This document shows, in pieces, positions 49,301 through 59,821 of a DNA stretch of 64,000 nucleotides. Numbering within the stretch: the stretch's first letter is position 1; every line of letters starts with the position of its first letter. The position numbers and the translations under genes are program-made. This DNA comes from Sthenelais limicola (lineage: Eukaryota; Annelida; Polychaeta; Phyllodocida; Sigalionidae), in assembly GCA_942159475.1 (NCBI GenBank), contig OW804096.1, positions 129,074,941 through 129,138,940 of the forward strand, in the 5' to 3' direction. The notes beneath the pieces are model-generated. The model saw only the letters and a list, made by a program, of their open reading frames with translations. It had not been told where the DNA came from and ran no database searches.

Positions 49301-50225
49301 AGGCAATATATGCTCACATTATATACTAATTCTTCCTCTTCCAAAATATTCACAAATAGATAGACCTGCTGGTAGTTTTCTTTTCACAGCGATAGTCCAG
49401 GATGAATAATAGATTATATAAGGTTATGCATGCCGATCATGGCATGTATGTAAGTGGTGTGTACAATGTCATGTTTGCATCGAATAACGAGCAATAAGAT
49501 CCGTGAGCAAATGCTATACATGTAACCGATCTTGTCATCGACCCATATAACCAGGATATGATCATCCAGGGTCTGAATTTAGGACCGGATGGGTGACGGG
49601 ACACTTATAGACCAGAACAGTGCTAATGATACAAGAAAACGCCCCTGTCAATATATTTCTCTGAAGAGAAAAAAATACCTTCGATTCCTGAGTCAAGCTT
49701 TGCCTAGTTGATCGTTTTTGTGCTTCTATACAAAGGCCGTTGCCATAGTCATGGATCACTGATTACAATAAAGCTTTGGATAGTGTTGGACCATCTTATA
49801 ACTCGAGCCTTGTGGTTATCAAGCGAAGGCAGGGAATTTAGCAGTGTTAATCCAACCTCAGGGCACTCAGACAAGAGCTGTTTACATTCTTTGCAGAACC
49901 CATTTTGATTAAGATTTTTTTCCCGATAATAATATCCCTAGCGTTATCTCTTGCAAACATAATTGAATAACACAGTATAATAAGACTTTTCCCCTAAGAT
50001 ATATTTTTACATAAAGAGTTAAAAAAGAGCTCTGTTACATCATTCGTATACAATCCATATCTTCGTCGGTACCCCGGCAGTTAAACTTAGACAATACAAT
50101 ATTAATAAATGTAGTATTTTTTCAACACTTACTTCCACCCTGGAGAACTTGCCAAATATTGCCTTGTATTCATTGAGGCCGAGGGCGTTGAGCCACGCCT
50201 CGATACTGAGTTGACGACCCGCCAT
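43391..50225 (-). CDS. NSP-family adaptor (BCAR3/SH2D3-like) with SAM, SH2 and CDC25-like domains
   Basis: Six minus-strand exons: 50225-50133, 49290-49155, 47889-47838, 47078-45546, 45249-45081 and 43903-43391 (831 aa plus TAA). Residues 1-70 form a SAM domain (SIEAWLNALGLNEYKAIFGK, then FSEADIRDLGIKNSAHRARI). SH2 is at about 145-245 with WYHGNIPR and the phosphotyrosine-binding Arg in GDFLVRDS. A Pro/Ser/Gly-rich linker carries two YDVP motifs. The C-terminal third is the CDC25-like domain (SGLELLTLPQGHRLRQDLIE; ELKTTLGNLYGFSAVMSGL; NTWITLRQNH; TIPHVLPLVEMLERD). In vertebrate NSP proteins this domain lacks clear GEF activity and binds Cas-family scaffolds, linking receptor tyrosine kinases and integrins to migration. 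The vertebrate paralogues lack a SAM domain. The start ATG follows a plausible acceptor, so 5' UTR exons lie upstream. Confidence 0.9.
43904..45080 (-). other. Last intron of the NSP-family gene
   Basis: 1.18 kb between donor (GTAGGAGGGC on the minus strand at 45080) and acceptor (TACAAATAG ending at 43904). The phase-0 junction gives SPQ-VSRLKNTW, matching the family. Nothing else seen. Confidence 0.8.
47890..49154 (-). other. Intron between the SAM exons and the small Pro-rich exon
   Basis: Contains a 20-base G run at 48470-48489. No additional exon seen. Confidence 0.65.
48470..48489. repeat. Homopolymer of 20 G
   Basis: Direct reading; length may be unreliable in sequencing. Confidence 0.9.
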
Positions 50226-53200
50226 TTCATCTAGAAATCGCCTGGTAGAAAAAGGATTACGGTTTAGTAAAATGCACAAAAGTTTGCGAAATACACACAC
50301 TTGAAATTACTTTCCGCCAATGTAATAAAAAACGAAGCCAAAAGATAGGTCAAATCATATTAAACCAATTTCATTTAGGGGTTCCACTCAATGAAAAGTT
50401 GCAAAGTTTTTTTGTCTTTCCTCGGGCAAAAGCACATAAAATAACGCGTGGATATGATAGGAAGGAATGGACAATTGATTAACTTGGGCAAGTTTAAATG
50501 TAGGGAGTATATTATAAAATAAATTATATGTGGTTCACGACGCAATGTCATCAAGGACTAACGTGTTAAATGTATTTCTCTATTGATGGCGCCGATATGT
50601 TGGTAAGTAGAATTGGTATGATATATGCTGCTATGCAAGCAAGTGTGGTAATATTCAATGTGTTTGGTTAAACTTTGTATTGTTTTGAAATAAAATAGCA
50701 TTACATAAACAAGTCTGTGTGTAGCTGTGAAAAGAGTTCCGTTGGATGTCGTAGCTAAATTCTAAAACATAGGGAGGAGCAATAAAAAAGAAGAAACCGA
50801 AGATGACTCACAATGAAGCAAAAGTACGGCACATCATGTAATAAGACACGGAGAACACAAAACATAACAAGCTGACGCAACACAAATGATAAAAGAATCC
50901 CAAATGGAAAATCCTCGCCCTCGTCCGTGAAGAACTCTTCTCTTCGCTTGCATTGGAACGATAAAGCATTCGGGAAATATTTGAATGAGAGATACAAAGA
51001 TCATTTCTAGCTGTAGGGGGGCGGAGAGTGCTGTTGTTTCAGGAAACCTGTTCACCATCCTAAGATAATGAGGCATCGACTGCACCACTGATCTTTAATA
51101 AGAGATTTCAATAATTCGGAAAGATTATAATTTAGCTCGATTAGTTCGAAATATAGTATCAAACATAATATAAAGAAGCATGTAAAATATGCGCTCTTCA
51201 CTCTTATTATCAATTGTTTTTGTTTAAATTTTTACATTAGTTTTATACCAAAAATCACACGCTTCAGCGCTGAAAACTCAGAAATATGAAAGTATAAAAT
51301 GCGACGCGCGGTGCAAGTAATTAAACTATGGATGTGCAGGACTCATGCAAGTATAACCTATTCACACGTGAAGTATAAAAGTCAACAAATTACGGTGACA
51401 TAGCTCTTGAAACGTATTGACATACATATGCTACCAAAGCTAACAGATATGGACACCATTACATAAAATTCAACCATATCGCAGAGTGGTTGTGTAATGT
51501 AAAGAAAACAAATCGCTGAAGATGCACTGGGGTCGAAATGTTTTTAAAACATTGTTTTAACAGGAATAGTTCAGCTCGTATTACGTAAATACAGCTAGTC
51601 TTCCCTTAGTGCCAGTGGGGATGAACGTGCAACCATATGGGGCTTCGAACCCACAACATTCTCATGCTTCTGGATCCAAACTCAGCGCTTTTAGACTACT
51701 CAGCCACGCCGATTCCCCATGAGGTTGTCTTCACATTATTCTTTAAAAAAACATTTCCACGAAACCGCCTAACAACTAAAGTATAATATAACACATGTAC
51801 CGGTATGCTCAGGAAAGAGCAAAGTGTTGATTTTATAAATTTGAAAACGAAGTTTCAGCCTCCAAGTGATGCATGTGCAGAGTGACGTTCAGAGAAAATA
51901 TAGATACAAACCAAAATAAGAAATATGGTATATTTTGATATGTACCCTTCGCCATGCGCCAAATTAATCTCAATTCTTTAGAACTCTCCGCGTTTCTTCA
52001 CGATAGGAAATGGTGCAAAAAAAATCACACAGAAGCGATTGAAACAAAGACAAAAACAATACATAATAAGTGAATCGGATGCTGTTTCATACCATTCTAT
52101 TACTCAAGTTTTGGTAGAGATCGGGACATGAAAAAATATGAAAATGAAATTTCTGCGATCTTAAAAAAATAATAATAAAAAAGAAGCTATAATTGTTGCT
52201 GTTAAGTCCCGACCTCGTTGCCAAGACCTATCATCTTTTACCACTGTCCACTCACCATCTTGCATGAACATTCATGACACTCAAATGTCCGGGCCTGGAA
52301 AAGGACGGTGCACATAGAGCAAAATGACAAGACAATCACACAACTTGCCTTCAAAACTTCATTTTCAGCATAACGGTCAAGGAGAGGAGGGTTAGGTTAG
52401 AAGACAGAAGAAACTAAATCTCACATGATTATTTAAAAAGGTGCTATTAAGGAGTTGCAACCTTCACATTAGCATGGATAATTATATATAATAGTGTGGT
52501 GACACATGCCCCAGGAATGGTGTCATGAGGTACCAACACAAAGGCAAGGGTTAATTAATTAAACCAATTCAATCAAATATATATCACAAACGAGCAGCGG
52601 CTGGGGATGCACAGTTGAGTGTTAATTCCTGCCACGACACACCTCTGCATAAACAAAGTTACTTCGCAGCAATGGGGAGTAATGTAAGACCCCGAAAATA
52701 GAACCACGTATTTAACCTGCGGTATGTTAATGGGTAGGAGTACTAAGCAAGGCTGTTCTTCCCCACATCTGCGTGGAAACAGATAATTCAGTTGGATTCT
52801 AGTTTCCAGTAGATGAAAGATGCGACATCAGATATTTTCACACCCGAGAATATTCAATATTAAAAGCAGGATGAAGCAGACATAAAGAGACTAAGAGAGT
52901 CACGACCATGCTGTGGTTAACATTAATGATTAATTATTTACTATGTAATTAATATAGATATATGTCTATTTTACGTTTAATCTTTCATACATCCGTATGT
53001 GTCGCAGTCATTTTCTCGTTTCCAATCATAATCTCACTTCTTGTAGTGAGAACCTCATCCAACTCAGTATGTACACAATGAAGTACAAATTAAATGAAAG
53101 ATATAATTATTATATATTTTACCCCTATTCTTAACCATTCAACTTTCCCTTTCTATATCATGATACACATATGTACCGGTATTTTATGCAATTCTGTTTT

Positions 53201-54811
53201 TCTTCAAAAGAACTCTGAGGAGGCACACGACCAACGCGTTCTCTACATCAGCCTCTTAATTAAGCACAACTATTATCTATTTAAAAGATAAAAAGGTGAT
53301 AACGTAAAAGGGGATAGATTTTACCCAATCGAATGAACGGTGATGATGGTCTTTATCACCGACGATCCCACGATAGAAGTGCAATGAGGCAAGACGGGAA
53401 GGACTGATTTCCTACAAAGATCAGTTGCTCACAACTCTCTAAATCTAGACTTAGAATATTTATCACCTAAGTCCAGGAACCCCCAAAAGAAGGACGTTTG
53501 GTATCATCAAATAAAACTATACTATACTAAAAGGTATACATGTCCGTGTGCGTTTCTTTTACTCCGAGGTCTGTGTATATGTACCCGTACTGTATTCATA
53601 AAAGATGTTGGGTGGGGGAACTACTAACCGTAGTATTCATTAAAGTCACTCCTACTTCAGTTGACTAACAGGATTAATTACAGAAAATACAACGGTTGTA
53701 TTGATATTCATAATCAATGAAATGGTAATCTGACAGGTCAACGCGAATCATGACTGTGTTGGACAGAGCAACTAATCAACTGTAGCCTACCTAATATCAG
53801 GTCCTTTAGAATTCAGAAAAAATCGTTCCCATAGTACGATACCGTACTCAAATCATGGCAGCACATTGTAGACTGATACCTACAGCCAGAAAATACATGC
53901 CGTAAAAGAAAAAGAGAGAGAGAGAGACCCTTCCTTCCCTTCCACCGTGACACATTACATGATGATTCGCTGATCCGTATGGTATTCCTTACAGCAAGTT
54001 ACAGGGCAGTATTTCATCACATCTTATTATATGGGGGGGGGGGGGGATCGGGGAATCAAGGCCAGCGACGTGGGCTATCCTTAGCACTGATAGTTTGATG
54101 TCGAATAAGACAATTATAGTACATTTCTGAATAACTTAACTACATTTACATAAAAAATTAATGTTCACACTATAGCCTACTGCATGTAAACTAGTCTTAT
54201 AAATATGGTATATTAAAAGTTTTCCCTATAAATCAAAACCTTTGTAAGAGACGTTTAGCCAGAATTTGGCAGAAAGAATGTTTGACATCAATAGGCCTAA
54301 AGTTGGCTAAACATAACATAGGCCTACTGAAAGTGATTTCTTTCCATAGCCGGGCATATATGAGACCTATAATATATATGTACCATTTCGCAACACATTT
54401 GCATTGAGATAGAGATGAGCACATGATATTATATCCCCCCAACTAATCAGCCAATCCCAGTCGCAATCTGCACTCACTCAGCCTCAGGGTAGAAAGTCGT
54501 TTCATAGATAATGCAGATACATTCTAACAGCCTCATTATCATAGGGCTATCATCATAAGTATTTTAGTATATGTTCACTAGGCCTACCCGAAGGCTTATC
54601 AGTTCCAGTGGCATCTTATCAACCGCAACGTGATGTAACAGCGGAGTCATAAATCACCAAGCCCACTTCCCTGTATCAGTGTACGGCTGTAAGTTGATGA
54701 ATGGAAATTACACACGACCACAAACAGGTCATCTGAATGACATAACTCTGAATGTGTAACTGTAAGCCACAGGGATTGTCAAAACATTGATAGTCAGAAA
54801 CTGATAGGAAC
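50226..54811. other. 5' flank of the NSP-family gene, no gene recognised
   Basis: 4.6 kb, AT-rich. Includes a tRNA-like SINE segment (51640-51720), a (GA)n run near 53914-53928 and a G14 run at 54033-54046. The NSP 5' UTR exon and promoter may be here or beyond the retrotransposon, but cannot be placed. Confidence 0.45.
51640..51720 (-). mobile_element. tRNA-derived SINE or tRNA pseudogene (Leu/Ser-like)
   Basis: On the minus strand, a box A (TGGCTGAGTAGTC, 51706-51694) and a perfect box B (GGTTCGAAGCC, 51651-51641) are separated by about 42 nt, with a long variable region as in type II tRNAs. The 5' part (GGGGAATCGGCG) does not pair with sequence after the T arm, and the anticodon stem does not pair, so a functional tRNA is unlikely. 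Confidence 0.45.
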
Positions 54812-54880
54812 TGTTGTAACTGGTTCAATCTAGTTTATTAAACAGAGGTGGCGCCTCCAGTGGGGGCAACATACACTACA
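54812..54880 (-). repeat. 3' LTR (69 bp)
   Basis: On the sense strand it begins TGTAGTG and ends GTTACAACA, with AATAAA inside. Identical to 59748-59816. Confidence 0.93.
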
Positions 54881-54891
54881 TTCCTCCCTGC
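54881..54891 (-). other. Polypurine tract
   Basis: Sense-strand GCAGGGAGGAA lies directly before the 3' LTR, the usual site for plus-strand priming. Confidence 0.8.
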
Positions 54892-55196
54892 TTAAACATT
54901 TTGTTCAGACAATTTATAAAATAATGTTTCTGAAAATGAAACAATATTATGTTGTTAGATTTACTGTCTTTGCTTTATATGCAATGTCTTTTTCTTGCTG
55001 AAAAGTCTCTGGTCTTCTTTTCACTTGTGAAAGTCTGATATTTACGATATCATTAGGAAAACAAATTCAGGGTTTAACCCAAATGTCTTTGATGATAAAA
55101 ATTCTAAATTACTAATAATCAGAATAGAATATAGAATCACTAATTATTTGATATCAAAGTAATAAGATGTCACTGATAGTTCTGGACTTGAATAGT

Positions 55197-58100
55197 TCAT
55201 TTATGAGTTAGCACATAGTCATCAAGCTTTGGTGGTGGTCTACTTGTTCTTGATGATCTTCTCACTTCTGGCACTGGTGATTTTGTAACTTTAATGGGAG
55301 ACACCCTTGGTGTGTCTGGAGCTTTGTCTCTAGGGATTTGGATCTCTGGAGGAGGGACAGGGACCGGAGGTTGTGGCATAGCTGTCTCTGGCTCTGTCTC
55401 CTTGAAGGCGTTGAACTTATATGGCGCTGGGTGCTGGTTGATTTCATTTAGTGGTGGAATGTTCTCATTCCTTTCATCTTCCTCAAAATTATCTGCCGTC
55501 TCACCTGACTTCAAGAGGTGATCAACATGGACATAACGGATGTTTCGTCCAACTCGAACAAGATATTGGACTGGTCCATTTCTATGGACTATTATACCTG
55601 GCACATACTTAATATCAGTTCCTCTACAGTTCTTCACTCTCACCCTCTCGTTTTTTCCAAATTCCCTGAGCTTGGGAACTCTTGTATCCCTGTACTCTTT
55701 CATCTTTTCCTGTTTTTGCTCAACCTCAGCCCTAAGGTCAGGCTTAACTAATGTTAGTCTTGTACGAACCTGCCTTTTTAGGAACAATTCAGCAGGGCTC
55801 AGTCCTGTAGATGTGTGCGGTGTGGAGCGATAAGACAGTAAAAAGCTACACAGTTTTTGCTGTGTTGTGACTCCTGGTTGGGCTTCCAAGGAATGTTTCT
55901 TTAGTGCAGTTTTTAGCGTTTGTACAGCCCTCTCTGCGGCACCATTCGATGCTGGGTGGTATGGGGCAGTTAAAGTATGTTTTACTCCATTCTTATTGAG
56001 AAATTCTTGGAATTCGTCAGCTATAAACTGAGGCCCGTTATCGCTTACAAGTTCGCGGCATAAACCATACCTTGAGAACATTTCTCTCATAACCTCTATG
56101 GTCTTCTGTGCGGTCGTCGATTTCATGAGAATAACTTCCATCCACTTTGAGTGAGCATCAACTGCTAGGAAGAACATCTCTGATTTGTACTCAGCGAAGT
56201 CGACATGGATTCTGTCCCATGGTCTTTCTGGGTACTTCCAGGGGTAGAGTGGAGATGGTGGAGGGTCATTCTTCAAAGACAGGCACACATTGCATGATTT
56301 TACCAGACTCTCAATACTTTGATCGATACCTGGATACCAAAAATAACTTCTGGCCAGTGCCTTCATTCTTACTATACCAATGTGTTCATGATGGAGTTCT
56401 TCAATCATCCTTTGTTGTAGCTTATGTGGCACTACAATTCTCATTCCCCACAACAAACATCCCTGGTCACATGAGATTTCATTTCTTCTGTTATAATATG
56501 GCAATAGTTCATCATCTTCGATGTAGTTTGGCCAACCATTTAGACTGTACTCAAGAACACGGCTGAGTGTTCGGTCTTTCTTGGTGCATCCTGATATTTC
56601 TTTTGAACTTACAGGCATATCATCTACATGAGAAAAATAGTTGACCTCAGATTCTATGTTTTCAGTAGCTCTTTCCACTGGAGCTCTGCTGAGGTAATCT
56701 GCATTACTATGATCCTCTGATCGGCGATACTGTACTTCATAATTATATGACATCAGCAACAATGCCCACCGCTGTAATCTTAGCGCAGCCAGTGTTGGCA
56801 CTGCTGTCTTTGGTCCAAGTATAGTTGAAAGTGGCTTGCTATCAGTCACAAGGGTAAACTTTCTACCGTATAGATACTTGTGGAATTTCTTTATTCCATA
56901 GACAATGCCTAGAGCTTCCTTTTCTATTTGCGGATATCCTTTTTCTGCCTTAGTTAGAGATCTGGAAGCAAACGCAATAGGTCTTTCATCCTCTCCATCT
57001 AAATGCGACAGTACAGCTCCCACTCCGTAGGGGCTTGCGTCACAGGCTAATATGAGCTTCCTGTGCGGATCATAGTGTGTTAACACTCTATCGCTGGTAA
57101 GGGTCTCTTTTACGATTCGGAATGCTGTCTCACAGTCTTTGTCCCAATTCCAAGGAATTTCGTCTCTCAGTAGGTTATTCAGTGGTGCAAGAGTGGTGGA
57201 GAGAGACTTCAGGTATGGCCCATAATAGTTCACCATATCAAGGAAGGTACGTAGCTGTGAGACATCTTTGGGTGCTTCTGTGCCTCGAATTGCTTCCACC
57301 TTTTCTGGGAAAGGATGTCTTCCTCTCTTGTCAATTACATGACCTAGATAGCGCACCTCTGACTTCATGAAGGAACATTTCTCCCTCTTGACTCTGACAT
57401 TGAACTTTTCCAAGCGTTCAAGTACCTGCTTGAGTCTCCTCAGGTGTTCTTCATCTGATGGTCCGGTTATCAATATATCGTCTATATAGCAACAGACACC
57501 AGGAATACCTTGTAGTATTTGGTCCATGATGGACTGAAAGATGTGAGGCGCTGTTTTGATACCATAGGGTAACCGTGTCACTTCATATAGACCTTTAACA
57601 GTGTTTATCGTCAGGTATTTTTGGGATTTTTCCTCAACTCTGACTTGAGCATAAGCTTGAGATAAATCAAGTTTTGTGAATTTATCCCCATTTGCAAGTG
57701 TGGCAAAAATATCTTCTGCGGATGGTAGTACATAATGACGATCAACCATATCAGCATTTATTGTGACCTTATAATCACCACAGATCCTTATTTTACCATC
57801 ACCCTTTGGTACAATGACAACTGGTGAAGCCCAGTCAGTTTTCTCAATTTTCCTGAGTACACCTGCTGACTCAAGTCTATCCAGCTCCTTTTTTACCTTA
57901 TCTACCAATGCATAAGGAATAGGTCTGGCTTTGCAAAGTTTTGGGGGGCTTTCTTCCATATCGATGCGTGCTTCAAAGTCTTTTATTTGGCCCATGTCTG
58001 CCTTGAATACTGACTCGTATTTCTGTAATAGCCCTTGTAGGTCATCAGTTTTTACTGAGAATATATTTGCCCAGTTAAGACGAATGTTATGAAGCCAAGT

Positions 58101-59309
58101 ACGACCTAACAGAGCAGTCCTTCTGCCCTTTGCTATAACCAATCTGAGATTTTGGCATTGGTCTCCATATTTCACGGTGACTGGTATTGAACCTAGTAGT
58201 TCCACAACATGTCCAGTATACGACTTAAGATTTATGTCTGGGTCTTCTAAAGGAATGTCACTGAAGAATTCATAGTACACATCTTCACCAATGATTGATG
58301 ATCTAGATGCTGTATCAAGAATGAATGTCATATCGATGTTATTAACTGTGACAGGTATTGGTATTTCCCCATTATCTCTTTTTACTTCGTTGTCTTGTAA
58401 TTCGTATAAGGAGGAGTAACTGACTTCCTCTTCTGGAAGGTACTCATCTTCTAGTTGGTTTGTCCTTCCTTGCGTCTTATACGAGTTATGGCCCCGACCT
58501 CGACCATGACCTTGATGATGCCCTCGTGGCGGTCTACTACTGTATTGCTGACCTGGTAATACTTTTGTTTTGCAGGCCTTAGCTATGTGACCAACCTTCT
58601 GGCACTTGTAGCACGTTTCTTTGATGAATGGACACTCTGTGGGTTGATGAGTTCCTTGACACCTATAACAGCGTGTTTTACCATATTGTCCTCCACGGCC
58701 TCTACCTCTTGGCTTGTAGCTTCCCCGATTCTGCGCTCCTTTGTAGTTGCTCACTCGATTGACTTCCGATGTGGCTTTCATCTTTTGCGCATTCAGATGT
58801 GCTGCATCCATCGTTGTTGCCATCTCCATAGCACGCTCCCATTTCAGACCTGCACCTTCACTTAACAGTTTATTCTTAATGGCCTCGCTACGCACTCCTG
58901 CTACTAATCTGTTACGTAGTCTCTTTTCTACCTGATCGGCATCCCCAAATCCACTATGGATGCTGAGCTTTTTTAACGCAACAATAAAATCAGGTATTGA
59001 CTCATTTTCTTTTTGGCATCGTGTGTCAAAGTTATAAGATTCCGCCAATTCATTTGTCCCTGACATGTAGTGAGCATTCAACAAAGTACACAGAACAGCA
59101 TATGTCTTATCAGTAATATCAGCTGGAGTACATAAAGACACCAATAGGTCCACTGCCTCAGGTCCCACTAGTGCTATCATGGCATCTACTTTGTCTGCAT
59201 CTTTAATTTCGTTGATTTTCATCCAGGAATCCAACCTTATTTTGTAGTTGGCCCACTTCTCTTTCTCACTATTAAAGTCACTCATAGCACCAATAACACT
59301 TTTAGCCAT
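55197..59309 (-). CDS. Gag-Pol polyprotein of a Ty3/Gypsy retrotransposon, intact
   Basis: 1370 residues in one frame from ATG at 59309. Gag occupies about 1-250, with two CCHC knuckles (CYRCQGTHQPTEC near 213 and CYKCQKVGHIAKAC near 232). The aspartic protease near 331 has DTA rather than the commoner DTG. Reverse transcriptase has LPYGIKTAP and the catalytic YIDD near 607. RNase H starts near 753 with ACDASPYGVGAV and TDSKPL. Integrase has the HHCC zinc module near 970 (HHEH...CNVC) and D-D-E residues near 1035, 1090 and 1126 (VDF, SDNGPQF, NGAAER). The C-terminal tail is Pro-rich. Order PR-RT-RH-IN places it in Ty3/Gypsy rather than Copia. No frameshift or stop is present and no env follows. 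Confidence 0.95.
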   Translation of the reverse strand: MAKSVIGAMSDFNSEKEKWANYKIRLDSWMKINEIKDADKVDAMIALVGPEAVDLLVSLCTPADITDKTYAVLCTLLNAHYMSGTNELAESYNFDTRCQKENESIPDFIVALKKLSIHSGFGDADQVEKRLRNRLVAGVRSEAIKNKLLSEGAGLKWERAMEMATTMDAAHLNAQKMKATSEVNRVSNYKGAQNRGSYKPRGRGRGGQYGKTRCYRCQGTHQPTECPFIKETCYKCQKVGHIAKACKTKVLPGQQYSSRPPRGHHQGHGRGRGHNSYKTQGRTNQLEDEYLPEEEVSYSSLYELQDNEVKRDNGEIPIPVTVNNIDMTFILDTASRSSIIGEDVYYEFFSDIPLEDPDINLKSYTGHVVELLGSIPVTVKYGDQCQNLRLVIAKGRRTALLGRTWLHNIRLNWANIFSVKTDDLQGLLQKYESVFKADMGQIKDFEARIDMEESPPKLCKARPIPYALVDKVKKELDRLESAGVLRKIEKTDWASPVVIVPKGDGKIRICGDYKVTINADMVDRHYVLPSAEDIFATLANGDKFTKLDLSQAYAQVRVEEKSQKYLTINTVKGLYEVTRLPYGIKTAPHIFQSIMDQILQGIPGVCCYIDDILITGPSDEEHLRRLKQVLERLEKFNVRVKREKCSFMKSEVRYLGHVIDKRGRHPFPEKVEAIRGTEAPKDVSQLRTFLDMVNYYGPYLKSLSTTLAPLNNLLRDEIPWNWDKDCETAFRIVKETLTSDRVLTHYDPHRKLILACDASPYGVGAVLSHLDGEDERPIAFASRSLTKAEKGYPQIEKEALGIVYGIKKFHKYLYGRKFTLVTDSKPLSTILGPKTAVPTLAALRLQRWALLLMSYNYEVQYRRSEDHSNADYLSRAPVERATENIESEVNYFSHVDDMPVSSKEISGCTKKDRTLSRVLEYSLNGWPNYIEDDELLPYYNRRNEISCDQGCLLWGMRIVVPHKLQQRMIEELHHEHIGIVRMKALARSYFWYPGIDQSIESLVKSCNVCLSLKNDPPPSPLYPWKYPERPWDRIHVDFAEYKSEMFFLAVDAHSKWMEVILMKSTTAQKTIEVMREMFSRYGLCRELVSDNGPQFIADEFQEFLNKNGVKHTLTAPYHPASNGAAERAVQTLKTALKKHSLEAQPGVTTQQKLCSFLLSYRSTPHTSTGLSPAELFLKRQVRTRLTLVKPDLRAEVEQKQEKMKEYRDTRVPKLREFGKNERVRVKNCRGTDIKYVPGIIVHRNGPVQYLVRVGRNIRYVHVDHLLKSGETADNFEEDERNENIPPLNEINQHPAPYKFNAFKETEPETAMPQPPVPVPPPEIQIPRDKAPDTPRVSPIKVTKSPVPEVRRSSRTSRPPPKLDDYVLTHK

Positions 59310-59732
59310 TGTTTATGCTGGGTATAGCCTATAGGCTTACTGACACAGATGAATGTAATTGTCCTATCACACAGTTCAAGATATGAATGTTTAGTCAGGC
59401 AGGGTGTATTTTCCCAACAAACCTTCACTTAAATGATATCAGTCTATTTCCTCCACTTTATAACTGTTCAGTTCTTTTCACAAGTAGCCTATACAGAGTT
59501 CATAGTCATAGCATCATAAGCATGGTCTAGCAACTGGTTTCAACTTGCATATGTATCTGGCCTACAAGTCATGTGGAAGTATGATCAAATATCTACTAAC
59601 AACAGTTCATTTGCACAATATTTCACAATTCAGTACTTTCCTTCTTTGTTTCCCTGCATTCCTGCTGAAAGAACTTCTCTGGTAGAGCTAGGATGCTTGG
59701 TTATTTGTGAAAAAAAATCGCGGGGGTTATTC
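59310..59732 (-). other. 5' leader of the retrotransposon
   Basis: About 420 nt between the primer-binding site and the Gag start codon. AT-rich, no upstream frame of note; likely contains packaging signals. Confidence 0.7.
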
Positions 59733-59746
59733 CATGCTCGTCGCCA
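59733..59746 (-). other. Primer-binding site, tRNA-Ser type
   Basis: One base after the 5' LTR, the sense strand reads TGGCGACGAGCATGG. This is complementary to a tRNA ending CTCGTCG-CCA, as serine GCT tRNAs do in animals, with about one mismatch further in. The tRNA assignment rests on recalled tRNA ends. Confidence 0.6.
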
Positions 59747-59747
59747 T

Positions 59748-59816
59748 TGTTGTAACTGGTTCAATCTAGTTTATTAAACAGAGGTGGCGCCTCCAGTGGG
59801 GGCAACATACACTACA
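59748..59816 (-). repeat. 5' LTR (69 bp)
   Basis: Identical by eye to 54812-54880. Followed on the + strand by the GGAAC target duplication. Confidence 0.93.
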
Positions 59817-59821
59817 GGAAC

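Larger units (their letters stand above)
54812..59816 (-). mobile_element. Complete Ty3/Gypsy LTR retrotransposon, 5005 bp
   Basis: Two identical 69-bp LTRs, 5'-TG...CA-3', flank one Gag-Pol frame on the minus strand. GGAAC is duplicated on both sides (54807-54811, 59817-59821). The primer-binding site and polypurine tract are in place. Short LTRs, a tRNA-Ser-type primer site, no envelope gene and a single Gag-Pol frame fit the mag lineage (family knowledge, not tested by a tree). Identical LTRs and an unbroken frame indicate a recent, possibly active copy. Confidence 0.95.

Noticed and set aside
51640..51720. Functional tRNA-Leu or tRNA-Ser gene
   Set aside because: Boxes A and B are present, but the acceptor and anticodon stems do not pair; kept as SINE or pseudogene.
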